Positions 47,799 through 58,078 of a stretch of 64,000 bases of DNA are shown one piece after another. Position 1 is the stretch's first letter. Each line of letters starts with the position of its first letter. Both the position numbers and the translations under genes were made by a program. The notes beneath the pieces are model-generated. The model searched no databases and was not told the DNA's origin. It was given only the letters and a program-made list of their open reading frames with translations. The stretch spans positions 4,033,105 through 4,097,104 of the forward strand of contig NZ_LR812090.1 of NCBI RefSeq assembly GCF_903772925.1. Direction: 5' to 3'. The stretch comes from Alteromonas macleodii. GTDB lineage: Bacteria > Pseudomonadota > Gammaproteobacteria > Enterobacterales > Alteromonadaceae.

Positions 47799-48245
47799 TT
47801 ACTTAAAATACGCTTTCGTATTGCGGTGGACATTTTCTGATGACAGAATTTGTTCAGCAGTCATCCATGTATAAGAGCTATGTTGATCAACTGGTAATGT
47901 TCCGAGTTTTTCTATTTCAAATTCATACGCTATCGCAACGTAGTGCGTTGATATGTGATCACCCAATACACTATCTGTGTAAATATGGTCATATGGACCT
48001 ATGAGTTTTGCACTTTCTATAGTGTAACACTTACCTATTTCTGCCAGCGTGAGACGTTCAAAAGCTGCTTTTAACGTTTCATTTTTCAGAATTCTTCCGC
48101 CAGGGACGAACCAATAGCCTTTTGCTGGCCGATTGATTCTTTCGCCTAATAGGTATTCTTTATTTTCGTTTTTAACGAGTAAATCGATAGAGACTAGGGG
48201 CGTACTTTCTAGAACAGTAGAAAAAGTCTTTTCGTCTAAAAACAC
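47799..48245 (-). CDS. gmm: GDP-mannose mannosyl hydrolase (Nudix)
   Basis: Gmm hydrolyses GDP-mannose to GDP and mannose, adjusting nucleotide-sugar supply. The 148-residue protein has the family-specific start PLVSIDLLVKNENKEYLLGER, RPAKGYWFVPGGRILKNETL and AFERLTLAEIG, the divergent Nudix box of the GDP-mannose enzymes, in which one usual glutamate is missing. The start is GTG 48245 with AAGGA six bases upstream. It lies 78 bases after manC, as in the E. coli colanic acid cluster where gmm is next to fcl, gmd and manC. Confidence 0.92.
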   Translation of the reverse strand: MFLDEKTFSTVLESTPLVSIDLLVKNENKEYLLGERINRPAKGYWFVPGGRILKNETLKAAFERLTLAEIGKCYTIESAKLIGPYDHIYTDSVLGDHISTHYVAIAYEFEIEKLGTLPVDQHSSYTWMTAEQILSSENVHRNTKAYFK

Positions 48246-48323
48246 GTAACTTCCTTATTATCATAATATTAGAGGCGATAGGGCTAGCTCGTTGCCCTAT
48301 CACTAGTTACTGGCAGCATTGAG

Positions 48324-49730
48324 CTACTTAGCAACGCGCCCATATCTATCAGAAAAACGCACAATATCGTCTTCACCAAGATATGCACCTGACTGAACTT
48401 CAATAAGCTCTAGAGGGATCTTTCCAGGGTTTTCTAACGCGTGAACCGCACCAATAGGAATGTAGACCGACTCGTTTTCGGTAACTAGCTGCGTTTCTTC
48501 ATTGATGGTTACGTTTGCACTGCCCGATACTACAATCCAGTGTTCGGCGCGATGATGATGCATTTGAACAGATAGTTTTTCACCAGGCTTAACGGTAATG
48601 CGTTTTACCTGGAAACGGGCGCCGCTATCGATAGAGTCGTAGCTTCCCCATGGACGGAATACTTCACGATGAAATTCAAACTCGGGACGACGTTCTGCTT
48701 TTAGCTTATTCACTACGGCTTTAATGCTTTGTGCATCGTCTTTGTGAGCCACCATAACGGCATCTTTCGTTTCTACTACGATAACGTCTTCTAAACCAAT
48801 GACAGAAACCAAACGCTGCTCAGCATTTACATAACTGTTCTTTGTATTTTCTAAGATAGTATCGCCTACAGTAGCGTTGCCGTTTTCATCTTTCTCAGCA
48901 GTTTCCCACAGTGAAGACCAGCTACCTACATCACTCCAACCTGCGTCTAGTGGAACCATAGCTGCGCTATCCGTTTTTTCCATTACTGCATAGTCAATTG
49001 AATCGTCTGGACAAGTGGCAAAAATATCATGTTCAACTCGGATAAAATCTAGATCTGGTGTTTCTGTATCGATAGCACGCTTACACACGTCTAGCATTTC
49101 AGGGTTGAATTTTTTTAGCTCTTCCAAGTAACGGCTTGCTTTAAACATAAACATACCGCTATTCCAGTAGTAACTACCCGAATCTACATACTCTTTTGCA
49201 GTTTCTAGTGCAGGCTTTTCTACAAACTGAGCGACCTCAAAGCCATCACCTGCTCGCTCGCCGGCTTTGATGTAACCATATCCTGTATGCGGCTGGTCTG
49301 GAACAATACCAAAAGTAACAAGTTTACCCTGCTCAGCAAGCTTTTCGGCTTTGGCAATAGCAGTATGAAACGCTTGGTTATCTTTAATAAGATGGTCTGC
49401 AGCCAATACTAGAAGAACAGGGTCTTCGCCATTTATAGTTGCGTGTAGTGCCGCTAATGCGATTGCCGGTGCTGTATTGCGACCAACAGGCTCTAGAAGA
49501 ATGCCGCCATGCTGAATGTCTTTTTGACGAAGCTGCTCAGCTACAAGAAATCTATGTGCGTCATTACAAATAAAAATAGGGTTTTGTGCTGGCGTACCTT
49601 TTAAGCGTGTGATCGTGTCTTGCAGCATGGTGTTGTCTGAGGTAAGCGACAAAAACTGCTTTGGAAGCGCTGCACGCGATTTCGGCCATAAGCGACTACC
49701 TGAGCCGCCAGCTAATACTACTGGTTTCAT
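48324..49730 (-). CDS. manC: Mannose-1-phosphate guanylyltransferase / mannose-6-phosphate isomerase
   Basis: This bifunctional enzyme makes GDP-mannose from mannose-1-phosphate and GTP and, by its C-terminal cupin domain, interconverts fructose- and mannose-6-phosphate. The 468-residue protein starts [20 protein letters not shown] (residues 4-23) and has [14 protein letters not shown], then the isomerase motif [20 protein letters not shown] with its metal-binding histidines. Full length. A candidate promoter lies 63 bases upstream and AAGGA precedes the ATG, so manC is probably the first gene of the glycan cluster. It feeds gmd and fcl. Confidence 0.96.
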   Translation of the reverse strand: MKPVVLAGGSGSRLWPKSRAALPKQFLSLTSDNTMLQDTITRLKGTPAQNPIFICNDAHRFLVAEQLRQKDIQHGGILLEPVGRNTAPAIALAALHATINGEDPVLLVLAADHLIKDNQAFHTAIAKAEKLAEQGKLVTFGIVPDQPHTGYGYIKAGERAGDGFEVAQFVEKPALETAKEYVDSGSYYWNSGMFMFKASRYLEELKKFNPEMLDVCKRAIDTETPDLDFIRVEHDIFATCPDDSIDYAVMEKTDSAAMVPLDAGWSDVGSWSSLWETAEKDENGNATVGDTILENTKNSYVNAEQRLVSVIGLEDVIVVETKDAVMVAHKDDAQSIKAVVNKLKAERRPEFEFHREVFRPWGSYDSIDSGARFQVKRITVKPGEKLSVQMHHHRAEHWIVVSGSANVTINEETQLVTENESVYIPIGAVHALENPGKIPLELIEVQSGAYLGEDDIVRFSDRYGRVAK

Positions 49731-49792
49731 TTGTAATATCCTTGATGTGTGAGTTCTGTGCCCACGTCCTGTTATTTATATATTCGCTGTTT

Positions 49793-49821
49793 AGTATACA
49801 AAGGTTTGTATTACGATTAAA
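49793..49821 (-). promoter_or_regulatory. Candidate promoter upstream of manC
   Basis: On the minus strand -10 TATACT (49793-49798) and a weak -35 TTTAAT (49816-49821) are 17 bases apart. The start of transcription would be about 55 bases before manC. No RfaH ops element (GGCGGTAG) was found between it and the gene. Confidence 0.4.
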
Positions 49822-49952
49822 TGGCAAAGTTGTATTGAGCTACAGTTGAAACAATAGTGGCTTAAAGCATGGTTATTTAGGTTTATGGCACATAGATTAA
49901 GATAGTCTCAATTCAAGTGTTGCAGCCAGAGCCAAGACACAGAACTCATTAT

Positions 49953-51305
49953 TCATGCACTTTGATTAACTGTGTCATTCAACAACCCCAAAACCTGCTC
50001 ATCGCTAGACCTAGCCTGGGCACGAACAGATATACTTGCCTGTTCAACTATTTGTGCTTGAGTAAGTAGTGCAGTTTCTGAAGCGAAGTCAGCGTCCGTT
50101 ATTTGTGAGTAGGCGCGGCTTATATTTTCGAAGCCTATCGCATTGTTTCTAATGGCTGATGCCATTTGATTAATCTTCGCGCCGTAAAATGCTCGGCTTT
50201 CGCTCACCAACTGCAAAGCTCTATCTATTCGCTCGAGTGCACTTTCTGCATCGCTTTCATTCTGTAGTGATGTGCCATCTAAACCGAGGTCAGTCAGCGT
50301 CGCAGGTGTTTTAGTGAGTTCAATGAAATCGGTGCCAATACCGAGTTGGTTTGTCGCGGTAATGTCTACCGGGCCCAGTGTGAAGGTTGGTCCGCCTTCG
50401 TTTCCTAGCGACGTCCACGACGCAGTTACATTGAAGGCACCAGAACCAATAACCGAGATTATTAGTGGCTGAGCATTGCTTGCAATGGTCAAAGTTTCGT
50501 TGAAATTGCCACTTGCGTTTTGATCTCCGGTGAATGAGATACTATTTCCATCTATCGTTGCTGAACCGCTTGTAAGTAAACTGCTGTCATCATAACTTGC
50601 GGTTAGTTCATACCCATTAGTTGGTAAGAAGAACGTACTTTCAATGGAAGTACTATTTGAAATGCCGTTACTATTCCATGTGCCAGCAGACAAAGGGGTG
50701 CCTACTAAGTGCTTACCGTCTACAGTAAACACTTGAATATCGTCATTAGCACCATTGTCGTTTAAGTTGATCTGTATGTTCGTAGAGCCTGCGGGAATAT
50801 AAGCGATAGAGCGCAATCCGCTGGTCATACTTTGATTTACGCCGTTTGTAAATGTATCGCTTATAGATGGAACGTTAGCTGAAAGCAGATCGCTATCATC
50901 CACTAGCGGTAAACGATTAAATGCTTCGGTATTGTAGGCAATGCCATTTAGTGCGTTTTTTAATTGCTGGAATTCCTTATCTAATGCGGCACGGTCACTT
51001 ACACTATTAATTCCGTTTTGCGACTGTATTGCCAGCTGCCGCATTCTTTGCAGTATAGCGGCAGACTCTTGCAGTCCACCCTCTGCAATTTGCGCGTAGC
51101 TGATACCATCATTTAGGTTTCGATTAAGCTGGGTATACGCCTTTTTTTCGGAAGCAAGTCTATTAGATATTTGAAGTCCAGCACTGTCGTCAGCAGCACT
51201 GTTTATTCTTAACCCAGAACTCAAGCGCTCTAGACGGGTGGATAGTGCTGTATTTTGTAAAGTTGAAAGACCTAGAGACTGGTAATTTCCTGAAACCGCA
51301 AGCAC
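49953..51305 (-). CDS. Flagellin, divergent type
   Basis: The 450-residue protein is a flagellin by its two conserved ends: residues 1-140 with LSTRLERLSSGLRINSAADD, NLNDGISYAQIAEGGLQES and RMRQLAIQSQNGINS, and the last 90 with MASAIRNNAIGFENISRAY and DADFASETALLTQAQIVEQA. These form the D0/D1 core of the filament. The first residues (MLAVSGNYQSLGLS) differ from the usual MAxxINTN start. The middle (about 140-355) is variable and rich in Ser/Thr, suitable for O-glycosylation. It is a lone flagellin gene: no flagellar structural or chaperone gene is in the window. GTG start with AAAGGAA upstream. It lies directly upstream of the glycan cluster. Confidence 0.92.
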   Translation of the reverse strand: MLAVSGNYQSLGLSTLQNTALSTRLERLSSGLRINSAADDSAGLQISNRLASEKKAYTQLNRNLNDGISYAQIAEGGLQESAAILQRMRQLAIQSQNGINSVSDRAALDKEFQQLKNALNGIAYNTEAFNRLPLVDDSDLLSANVPSISDTFTNGVNQSMTSGLRSIAYIPAGSTNIQINLNDNGANDDIQVFTVDGKHLVGTPLSAGTWNSNGISNSTSIESTFFLPTNGYELTASYDDSSLLTSGSATIDGNSISFTGDQNASGNFNETLTIASNAQPLIISVIGSGAFNVTASWTSLGNEGGPTFTLGPVDITATNQLGIGTDFIELTKTPATLTDLGLDGTSLQNESDAESALERIDRALQLVSESRAFYGAKINQMASAIRNNAIGFENISRAYSQITDADFASETALLTQAQIVEQASISVRAQARSSDEQVLGLLNDTVNQSA

Positions 51306-51367
51306 GTTATTTCCTTTACGCTTTTATCTTAGTTAAATTAAGTTGGCATAGTTTGTATGTATGTTTC

Positions 51368-51384
51368 AGCAATAAGCACGCCAA
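51368..51384 (-). promoter_or_regulatory. Sigma-54 promoter of the flagellin gene
   Basis: The minus strand reads TTGGCGTGCTTATTGCT. GG (-24) and GC (-12) are exactly 10 bases apart, as required, and the sequence matches the consensus TTGGCACG-N4-TTGCW at all but two positions. The start point would fall near 51357, leaving a leader of about 50 bases. Sigma-54 with an FlrC-type activator controls flagellin genes in vibrios and relatives. Confidence 0.7.
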
Positions 51385-51551
51385 CAAACCCCTTACGCGC
51401 GCCAAGAACGATAATCTAACTTTATACCAAATAGCTTTCGACACTTACCAAAAACAGCACTTTCAACGCTAGACTTTAAATATAGGTTCGGTAATGTGAT
51501 ATTGCTGTGCAAATTTAGTACAACCTAGTAAATACTATGGAGTCACACCTT

Positions 51552-51920
51552 ATGGTGAATAAAAAGGAAATTATTTTGGCCCTAGTTTTAACTGGATATT
51601 CGATTTGTGTTTTTGCGGATACTGCGGCATTAAACGATGCGGTCATGAAATTATGTGATAAGAGTAAAATGTGTATTGGCAAGGAGATAAGTGCTAATGA
51701 CGAATTTCCACCTGAAATGAAAGCCATGTTGTCGAATATGGTAGAAGAGATATGTGGCCAATATATGAGAATTGCTGATTTAGGCGACGAGCATGAACTT
51801 ATTGAGCCCGCTACAGAATGCCTTAATTCAATGGCCAATCAAGGCTGCGATGCACTACTTAACTCTGATGACGAAACAACGGCTTGTAAGCGCTATTCAG
51901 AACTGGCCGAGAACTATTAG
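51552..51920 (+). CDS. Small secreted protein with six cysteines
   Basis: Not recognised. With the ATG at 51552 (GGAG nine bases upstream; a slightly longer frame from 51537 has no such site) the protein has 122 residues: a signal peptide MVNKKEIILALVLTGYSICV cleaved near VFA-DTAA, then about 100 residues with six cysteines (LCDKSKMC, EEICGQY, TECLNSMANQGC, TACKRY) that could form three disulfide bonds in the periplasm. It is acidic. It lies alone on the + strand between the flagellin promoter and the rplQ terminator. Confidence 0.75.
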   Translation: MVNKKEIILALVLTGYSICVFADTAALNDAVMKLCDKSKMCIGKEISANDEFPPEMKAMLSNMVEEICGQYMRIADLGDEHELIEPATECLNSMANQGCDALLNSDDETTACKRYSELAENY

Positions 51921-52011
51921 AACAGAGTAATAGTTAAATGGTCTTTTTAGTCTTACTGTACGTGCCTGAGCCCCAATGCAAAATTTCCCACGCCTTTAAT
52001 CGTACACACAA

Positions 52012-52047
52012 AAAAAGGGGCCTGAGTTTTCACTCAGGCCCCTTTTT
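52012..52047. terminator. Terminator of the alpha operon
   Basis: A perfect 15-bp stem AAAAAGGGGCCTGAG (52012-52026) with CTCAGGCCCCTTTTT (52033-52047), working on the minus strand after rplQ and, by its T-tract, on the + strand as well. Confidence 0.95.
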
Positions 52048-52062
52048 CTAATCGAGTATTAA

Positions 52063-52464
52063 TTACTCTTCAGTTGCTTCTACTGCTTCTTCTTCAGCTT
52101 CTACAACTGGACGGTCAACTAGCTCAACATATGCCATTGGGGCATTGTCGCCAGCACGGAAACCGCATTTAAGAATGCGAGTGTAGCCGCCTGGACGAGC
52201 TTCGTAACGAGGACCAAGCTCGTTGAATAGTTTACCTACAACCTCTTTGTCACCAGTGCGGGCAAAAGCTAGACGGCGGTTTGCAACGCTGTCTTCTTTA
52301 GCCATAGTGATTAGAGGCTCGATTACGCGACGTAATTCTTTCGCTTTTGGTAACGTAGTTTTGATCACTTCGTGCTTGACCAAAGAACCGGCCATGTTTT
52401 TGAACATAGCTTGACGATGGCTGCTGTTGCGATTCAACTGACGACCACTCTTACGATGGCGCAT
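52063..52464 (-). CDS. rplQ: 50S ribosomal protein L17
   Basis: The 133-residue protein begins [20 protein letters not shown], the conserved L17 start, with [20 protein letters not shown] and [20 protein letters not shown] further on. The acidic tail ([12 protein letters not shown]) is typical of marine gammaproteobacteria. Last gene of the alpha operon rpsM-rpsK-rpsD-rpoA-rplQ. Confidence 0.98.
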   Translation of the reverse strand: MRHRKSGRQLNRNSSHRQAMFKNMAGSLVKHEVIKTTLPKAKELRRVIEPLITMAKEDSVANRRLAFARTGDKEVVGKLFNELGPRYEARPGGYTRILKCGFRAGDNAPMAYVELVDRPVVEAEEEAVEATEE

Positions 52465-52505
52465 AGTTTTATCCTTCTCTACAAATCAGTTTGATAAAAA
52501 CCTGA

Positions 52506-53492
52506 TTAATCTTTTTCAGCGATGCTCTCTGGCGGCCAGTTTTCTAGGCGCATACCTAGAGAAAGACCACGAGATGCTAGAACATCTTTGATTTCAGTTA
52601 GCGATTTCTTACCAAGGTTTGGCGTTTTAAGTAGCTCAACCTCAGTGCGCTGTACCAGGTCACCAATGTACTGGATAGCTTCTGCTTTCAAACAGTTTGC
52701 AGAACGTACTGTTAGCTCTAGGTCATCTACTGGGCGAAGCAGAATCGGATCGAATTCTGGCTTCTCTTCTTTCGCTTCTGGCTCTGACACATCACGTAGG
52801 TCTACGAATGCATCTAGCTGTTCAGCTAGGATAGTAGCAGAACGGCGGATCGCTTCTTCAGGATCCAAAGTACCGTTCGTCTCCATGTCGATGATTAGTT
52901 TGTCTAGGTCTGTGCGTTGTTCAACACGTGCAGACTCTACACTGTAAGCAATACGTTCAACTGGGCTGTATGAAGCGTCTACTAACAAACGACCAATTGG
53001 ACGATCATCTTCTTCAGAGGAGCGACGGGTAGAAGCTGGTACATAACCACGGCCCATTTCTACTTTAATGCGCATGCTGATTTCAGCTTCGCCAGTTAAA
53101 GTACAAATTACATGCTCAGGGTTTGCAATTTCTACGTCGCCATCATGCTGAATATCACCAGCAACAACAGGGCCAGCGCCAGATTTCACTAGAGTTAGGG
53201 TTGCCTCAGTTTTACCTTCAAGGCGAACCGCTAAACCTTTAAGATTTAGCAAAATCTCAATTACGTCTTCCTGAACACCTTCTTTGGTGCTGTACTCGTG
53301 AAGAACGCCGTCAATTTCTACCTCGGTAACTGCACATCCTGGCATAGATGACAGTAAAATACGACGTAGGGCGTTACCTAGAGTGTGGCCAAAGCCGCGC
53401 TCTAGTGGTTCCAAAGTTACTTTGGCACGAGTAGGAGAAACGTTTTCGATCTCAACTAATCTCGGTTTTAGGAATTCAGTCACAGAACCCAC
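52506..53492 (-). CDS. rpoA: RNA polymerase alpha subunit
   Basis: The 328-residue protein holds the N-terminal assembly domain ([20 protein letters not shown] near residues 32-51) and the C-terminal DNA-contact domain ([20 protein letters not shown] near 293-312), which binds UP elements and activators. Length and start ([16 protein letters not shown]) match E. coli well. It lies between rpsD and rplQ in the alpha operon. Confidence 0.99.
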   Translation of the reverse strand: MGSVTEFLKPRLVEIENVSPTRAKVTLEPLERGFGHTLGNALRRILLSSMPGCAVTEVEIDGVLHEYSTKEGVQEDVIEILLNLKGLAVRLEGKTEATLTLVKSGAGPVVAGDIQHDGDVEIANPEHVICTLTGEAEISMRIKVEMGRGYVPASTRRSSEEDDRPIGRLLVDASYSPVERIAYSVESARVEQRTDLDKLIIDMETNGTLDPEEAIRRSATILAEQLDAFVDLRDVSEPEAKEEKPEFDPILLRPVDDLELTVRSANCLKAEAIQYIGDLVQRTEVELLKTPNLGKKSLTEIKDVLASRGLSLGMRLENWPPESIAEKD

Positions 53493-53514
53493 AATGCTTC
53501 CTCTTTAGTTAGCT

Positions 53515-54135
53515 TTACTTAGAGTAAAGTTCGACGATCAACTGTTCGTTAATTTCCGCAGACAGGTCAGTTCTTTCAGGAACGCGCTTGAAAGTGCCTT
53601 CCATTTTGCTGCTGTCTACTTCAATCCAGGTTGGCTTCTCACGTTGGTCAGCCAGTTCCAAAGCAGCAACGATACGCGCTTGCTTTTTAGCCTTTTCACG
53701 AACAGAAACCACGTCTTCGGCAGAAACGTTAAACGATGGGATGTTCACAACTTGACCATTTACCATGATCGCCTTGTGGCTAACTAGCTGACGTGCTTCA
53801 GCACGAGTGCTAGCGAAACCCATACGGTAAACTACGTTATCAAGACGCTGTTCTAAAAGCTGTAGCAAGTTTTCACCTGTGTTGCCTTTTAGACGTGCAG
53901 CTTCTTTATAGTAGTTGCGGAATTGTTTTTCCAGTACGCCGTACATACGACGAACTTTTTGTTTTTCACGCAGCTGAACACCGTAGTCAGACAGACGGCC
54001 ACGACGGGCACCGTGCTGACCAGGCGCTGTATCGATTTTACATTTAGAATCGATTGCGCGAACGCCGCTTTTTAGGAACAGGTCAGTTCCTTCGCGACGG
54101 CTAAGTTTGAGTTTAGGACCCAAATATCTTGCCAT
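53515..54135 (-). CDS. rpsD: 30S ribosomal protein S4
   Basis: The 206-residue protein shows [19 protein letters not shown] and the S4 RNA-binding domain [20 protein letters not shown]. In E. coli S4 is also the translational repressor of the alpha operon, binding the rpsM leader; the same is likely here. Confidence 0.99.
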   Translation of the reverse strand: MARYLGPKLKLSRREGTDLFLKSGVRAIDSKCKIDTAPGQHGARRGRLSDYGVQLREKQKVRRMYGVLEKQFRNYYKEAARLKGNTGENLLQLLEQRLDNVVYRMGFASTRAEARQLVSHKAIMVNGQVVNIPSFNVSAEDVVSVREKAKKQARIVAALELADQREKPTWIEVDSSKMEGTFKRVPERTDLSAEINEQLIVELYSK

Positions 54136-54159
54136 GATCTTTCTCCAACTGTCCGTCGA

Positions 54160-54552
54160 TTAAACGCGACGTTTTTTCGGTGGACGACAACCGTTGTGAG
54201 GAATAGGGGTCACATCGGTAATGTTTGTGATCTTATAACCTGTAGCGTTAAGAGCACGGATCGCAGACTCACGGCCTGGACCTGGACCTTTAACGAATAC
54301 TTCAAGGTTCTTAAGACCGTATTCTTGTGCAGCAACACCTGCACGCTCAGCAGCTACCTGTGCAGCAAATGGGGTAGATTTACGTGAACCACGGAAACCT
54401 GAACCACCAGATGTCGCCCATGCTAGTGCATTGCCTGAACGGTCTGTAATAGTCACAATTGTGTTGTTGAAAGACGCATGGATATGAGCCATACCGTCTG
54501 CAACCTGACGTTTAGCGCGCTTACGCGTGCTACGAGCTGGTGCTTTAGCCAT
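54160..54552 (-). CDS. rpsK: 30S ribosomal protein S11
   Basis: The 130-residue protein has [19 protein letters not shown], the [23 protein letters not shown] segment ([20 protein letters not shown]) and ends [10 protein letters not shown], all typical of S11. It lies between rpsM and rpsD. Confidence 0.99.
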   Translation of the reverse strand: MAKAPARSTRKRAKRQVADGMAHIHASFNNTIVTITDRSGNALAWATSGGSGFRGSRKSTPFAAQVAAERAGVAAQEYGLKNLEVFVKGPGPGRESAIRALNATGYKITNITDVTPIPHNGCRPPKKRRV

Positions 54553-54566
54553 AACTTACTCCCCGT

Positions 54567-54923
54567 TTACTTCTTAATTGGCTTACGAGGACCTTTACGG
54601 GTACGCGCATTAGTTTTAGTGCGCTGACCACGTAGAGGCAAGCTACGACGGTGGCGAATACCACGGAAGCAACCCAGGTCCATCAAACGTTTGATGCTCA
54701 TAGAGACTTCACGGCGTAGGTCACCTTCAACGGTGAATTTAGCCACTTCGTCACGAAGCTTATCAATAGTAGCTTCGTCTAGCTCTTTGATTTTTGTATT
54801 TTCTGCAACACCAGCACCCGCACAAATGCTTTTCGCACGTGTGGGACCAACGCCATAGATCGCTTGGATAGCGATTACAGCATGCTTGTGCTCAGGAATG
54901 TTAATGCCAGCGATACGGGCCAT
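54567..54923 (-). CDS. rpsM: 30S ribosomal protein S13
   Basis: The 118-residue protein starts [20 protein letters not shown]; this ATG at 54923 has AGGAG eight bases upstream, while the three-codon-longer frame begins without one. It ends [18 protein letters not shown]. First gene of the alpha operon. Confidence 0.98.
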   Translation of the reverse strand: MARIAGINIPEHKHAVIAIQAIYGVGPTRAKSICAGAGVAENTKIKELDEATIDKLRDEVAKFTVEGDLRREVSMSIKRLMDLGCFRGIRHRRSLPLRGQRTKTNARTRKGPRKPIKK

Positions 54924-55098
54924 TAACAGCACTCCTCTTGTTTATTTGTCGACGACCTAAAAAGCCCGATAGGATACTTACCCGTCGACTAAATTGCAAA
55001 TTAAGGTTCAAAATACTTTAAAACAAAACTAGCAGAACCAGACAAGTACTATCTAGGTTCTGCTTACTTAGCTTTGCGAATATCTTGTTCCGCTTAGA
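54924..55098 (-). promoter_or_regulatory. Leader between rpmJ and rpsM, candidate S4 control site
   Basis: This 175-base interval corresponds to the E. coli alpha-operon leader where S4 binds a pseudoknot and represses translation. It contains a 9-bp inverted repeat AGCAGAACC (55031-55039) with GGTTCTGCT (55056-55064). A promoter for the alpha operon may also lie here; I could not single one out. Confidence 0.4.
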
Positions 55099-55215
55099 TT
55101 AGCCCTGACGCTGCTTATGCTTTGGGTCAGAACTGCAAATTACACGCACAACACCGTTGCGCTTGATAACTTTACAGTTACGGCAAATCTTTTTTACTGA
55201 TGCACGAACTTTCAT
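55099..55215 (-). CDS. rpmJ: 50S ribosomal protein L36
   Basis: A 38-residue protein beginning [20 protein letters not shown] and ending [11 protein letters not shown], with the CxxC...C...H zinc-ribbon residues. It is too short for most gene lists. Located between secY and rpsM as in E. coli. Confidence 0.97.
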
Positions 55216-55253
55216 TACATCTTTCCCCTTTCTATCAATATTAAGGGGCTAAC

Positions 55254-56573
55254 TTATCGGCCGTAGCCTTTAAGGTTAGCTTTCTTCAGCACAGACTCAT
55301 ATTGACTAGACATCAAATGTGTCTGTACTTGTGCCATAAAGTCCATGATAACCACTACAATAATCAGAAGTGACGTACCACCGAAGTAGAACGGAACATT
55401 CCAAGCGATTAGCATGAATTCAGGCACTAAACAAATAAAGGTTATGTACAGTGCGCCAGCCAGTGTAAGGCGAGTCATTACCTTGTCAATGTAACGCGAC
55501 GTTTGCTCACCCGGGCGGATGCCTGGGATGAACGCGCCAGACTTCTTCAAGTTGTCTGCAGTATCACGCGGGTTGAATACCAACGCCGTGTAGAAGAAGC
55601 AGAAGAAGATAATCGCAGCTGCGTATAACATCACGTACAGCGGTTGACCAGGAGATAGCATAAGCGCTACATCTTGCAACCACGCTGTTGATTCATTCTG
55701 TCCGAACCATCCTGCGATAGTACCCGGGAACAGAATAATGCTAGAAGCAAAGATTGGTGGAATTACACCAGCAATGTTGACTTTTAGCGGTAAATGGGTG
55801 CTTTGCGCAGCAAAAACCTGACGGCCTTGCTGACGTTTTGCGTAGTTTACCACAATTCTGCGCTGTCCGCGCTCTACAAATACAACTAGGTATGTAAGAG
55901 CGATAACAATTGCGCCAATCAACAGTAGGAACAACAAGTTAATGTCGCCCTGCCTTGCTTGTTCCGCAGTCTGACCTATCGCTGTTGGCAGACCGGCAAC
56001 AATACCAGCAAAAATCAATATAGAGATACCGTTACCAATACCTCGTTCGGTAATTTGCTCACCTAACCACATAAGGAACATAGTTCCTGTGACTAGACTC
56101 ACCACTGCCGTAAAGTAGAATCCGAAGCCAGGGTTTATCACCAATCCATTAATCAGGTTAGGCAAACCAGTCGAAATACCAATAGATTGGAAGATAGCCA
56201 ATACAAGCGTTAGATAACGCGTGTACTGACTAATTTTACGACGGCCTGCTTCGCCTTCTTTTTTAAGCTCCACCATCGGTGGGTGAACCACCGAGAGCAA
56301 CTGCATGATAATGGATGCAGTAATGTATGGCATAATGCCCAAAGCCAGAACGGATGCACGCTCAAGCGCACCACCAGAGAACATGTTAAACATTTCTACA
56401 ATGGTGCCTTTTTGTTGCTCGAACAAGTCAGCAAGTACCGCTGGATCGATGCCAGGGATAGGAACATAAGAACCTAGTCTGAATACAACAATCGCACCAA
56501 GTACGAACAACAATCTTGCCTTAAGCTCACTCAAGCCGCTTTTAGCGCCTGAATCCAATCCTGGTTTAGCCAT
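55254..56573 (-). CDS. secY: Protein translocase subunit SecY
   Basis: SecY forms the membrane channel of the Sec translocase together with SecE and SecG. The 439-residue protein shows ten hydrophobic spans, the early [40 protein letters not shown] (plug and second helix) and the late [19 protein letters not shown]. It is in its standard position between rplO and rpmJ. Confidence 0.99.
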   Translation of the reverse strand: MAKPGLDSGAKSGLSELKARLLFVLGAIVVFRLGSYVPIPGIDPAVLADLFEQQKGTIVEMFNMFSGGALERASVLALGIMPYITASIIMQLLSVVHPPMVELKKEGEAGRRKISQYTRYLTLVLAIFQSIGISTGLPNLINGLVINPGFGFYFTAVVSLVTGTMFLMWLGEQITERGIGNGISILIFAGIVAGLPTAIGQTAEQARQGDINLLFLLLIGAIVIALTYLVVFVERGQRRIVVNYAKRQQGRQVFAAQSTHLPLKVNIAGVIPPIFASSIILFPGTIAGWFGQNESTAWLQDVALMLSPGQPLYVMLYAAAIIFFCFFYTALVFNPRDTADNLKKSGAFIPGIRPGEQTSRYIDKVMTRLTLAGALYITFICLVPEFMLIAWNVPFYFGGTSLLIIVVVIMDFMAQVQTHLMSSQYESVLKKANLKGYGR

Positions 56574-56578
56574 CTAGC

Positions 56579-57013
56579 TTATTCCTCTACTTTACCGCCA
56601 GCAGCTTCAATCGCTTCTTTAGCGCCTTTAGTAACCTTTAACCCGCTTACTGTAACAGCGCGTGAAACTTCACCGCTCTTTACAACTTTAACGAACTGGA
56701 TTTCTTTCTTAACAAGTCCAGCTGCTTTTAAAGTCTCAAGAGACGCAGTATCACCATCAACCTTCGCGATTTCAGCAAGAGTTACTTGATCAGTAACAAA
56801 GCTCTTGCGTGAAGTGAAACCGAACTTAGGAAGACGACGCTGGATAGGCATCTGACCACCTTCGAATCCTGGCTTAACACGGCCACCTGAACGGCTTTTT
56901 TGACCTTTGTGACCTACGCCACCTGTTTTACCAAGACCTGAGCCGATACCACGACCAGAACGCTTACCAGTAGGCTTTGAACCTTCGGCTGGAGAAATTG
57001 TATTTAAACGCAT
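56579..57013 (-). CDS. rplO: 50S ribosomal protein L15
   Basis: The 144-residue protein begins [20 protein letters not shown] and contains the glycine/arginine-rich [20 protein letters not shown], typical of L15. Five bases separate it from secY. Confidence 0.98.
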   Translation of the reverse strand: MRLNTISPAEGSKPTGKRSGRGIGSGLGKTGGVGHKGQKSRSGGRVKPGFEGGQMPIQRRLPKFGFTSRKSFVTDQVTLAEIAKVDGDTASLETLKAAGLVKKEIQFVKVVKSGEVSRAVTVSGLKVTKGAKEAIEAAGGKVEE

Positions 57014-57016
57014 GTC

Positions 57017-57196
57017 TTACTCCTCCACTATCTCAACCATGTAATGTACACGGTTGATCATGCCACGAACGGCTGGGGTATCTTCCAGTTCACGAACATG
57101 GTTGATTTTACGAAGGCCTAAACCTTTAAGCGTAGCTTTGTGCTTTGGCAAGCGGCCAATTGCACTTTTGGTTTGCTTTACTTTAATCGTTGCCAT
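57017..57196 (-). CDS. rpmD: 50S ribosomal protein L30
   Basis: A 59-residue protein beginning [20 protein letters not shown] with [20 protein letters not shown], the L30 signature. Short and easily missed. It sits between rpsE and rplO with three bases before the rplO start. Confidence 0.98.
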   Translation of the reverse strand: MATIKVKQTKSAIGRLPKHKATLKGLGLRKINHVRELEDTPAVRGMINRVHYMVEIVEE

Positions 57197-57202
57197 GTCT
57201 GA

Positions 57203-57703
57203 TTACCCCAAAATTTCTTCTACAGACAATCCACGCTTCGCAGCAACTTTCGCCGGGCTATTCATTTCTGTTAGCGCGTTGATTGTTGCACGTACAACGT
57301 TGATTGGGTTTGTAGAGCCGTAACATTTTGAAAGTACGTTTTGTACACCAGCTACTTCAAGTACTGCACGCATCGCACCACCGGCAATAATACCGGTACC
57401 TTCAGATGCTGGCTGCATGTAAACTTTAGAGCCAGAGTGACGACCTTTAATCGGGTGCTGTAACGTGTGACCGTTAAGGTCTACGTCAACCATGTTGCGA
57501 CGAGCCTTTTCCATTGCTTTTTGGATTGCAGCAGGAACTTCACGTGCCTTACCGTAACCAAAACCAACGCGACCGTTACCGTCACCCACTACTGTCAATG
57601 CAGTGAAACTAAAGATACGACCACCTTTAACCACTTTAGAAACGCGGTTTACAGCGATCAATTTCTCTAGAAATTCACCATTTTGAACGTCTTGTTTAGC
57701 CAT
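57203..57703 (-). CDS. rpsE: 30S ribosomal protein S5
   Basis: The 166-residue protein has [20 protein letters not shown] and [20 protein letters not shown], then GSGTG-like [20 protein letters not shown]. Length and motifs match S5, which supports decoding accuracy. Confidence 0.99.
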   Translation of the reverse strand: MAKQDVQNGEFLEKLIAVNRVSKVVKGGRIFSFTALTVVGDGNGRVGFGYGKAREVPAAIQKAMEKARRNMVDVDLNGHTLQHPIKGRHSGSKVYMQPASEGTGIIAGGAMRAVLEVAGVQNVLSKCYGSTNPINVVRATINALTEMNSPAKVAAKRGLSVEEILG

Positions 57704-57712
57704 TATAAACTC

Positions 57713-58066
57713 CTAGAACTGAAGACCAGCTTCGCGAGCTGCATCAGCTAATGCTTTAACGCGACCGTGGTATTGGAAACCACTACGATCGAAAGCCACT
57801 GTTTTAATGCCTTTCTCAAGCGCGCGCTCTGCGATTGCTTTACCGACTACCGTCGCTGCTTCAGCGTTACCTGTAGACTTAAGATCTTTCGCAAGATCTT
57901 TCTCAACAGTTGAAGCCGCTGCCAACACTTCAGAACCGCAAGGAGCGATTAACTGAGCGTAGATGTGGCGAGGTGTACGGTTAACTACCAAGCGATGCGC
58001 GGCCAGTTCACGAATTTTTGCTCGTGCGCGAGTAGCGCGACGAATGCGAGCTGTTTTCTTATCCAT
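57713..58066 (-). CDS. rplR: 50S ribosomal protein L18
   Basis: The 117-residue protein starts [20 protein letters not shown] at the ATG 58066, with AGGTGG upstream; a frame four codons longer (MGDT) is less likely. [20 protein letters not shown] near the end is the L18 signature for 5S rRNA binding. Confidence 0.97.
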   Translation of the reverse strand: MDKKTARIRRATRARAKIRELAAHRLVVNRTPRHIYAQLIAPCGSEVLAAASTVEKDLAKDLKSTGNAEAATVVGKAIAERALEKGIKTVAFDRSGFQYHGRVKALADAAREAGLQF

Positions 58067-58078
58067 CGTATCACCCAC

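Noticed and set aside
49731..49952. JUMPstart/ops element for RfaH upstream of manC
   Set aside because: GGCGGTAG or its complement does not occur in this interval.
55118..55130. GGGTCAGAA resembling a REP arm within rpmJ
   Set aside because: It encodes the conserved SSDPK segment of L36 and lacks the second arm.
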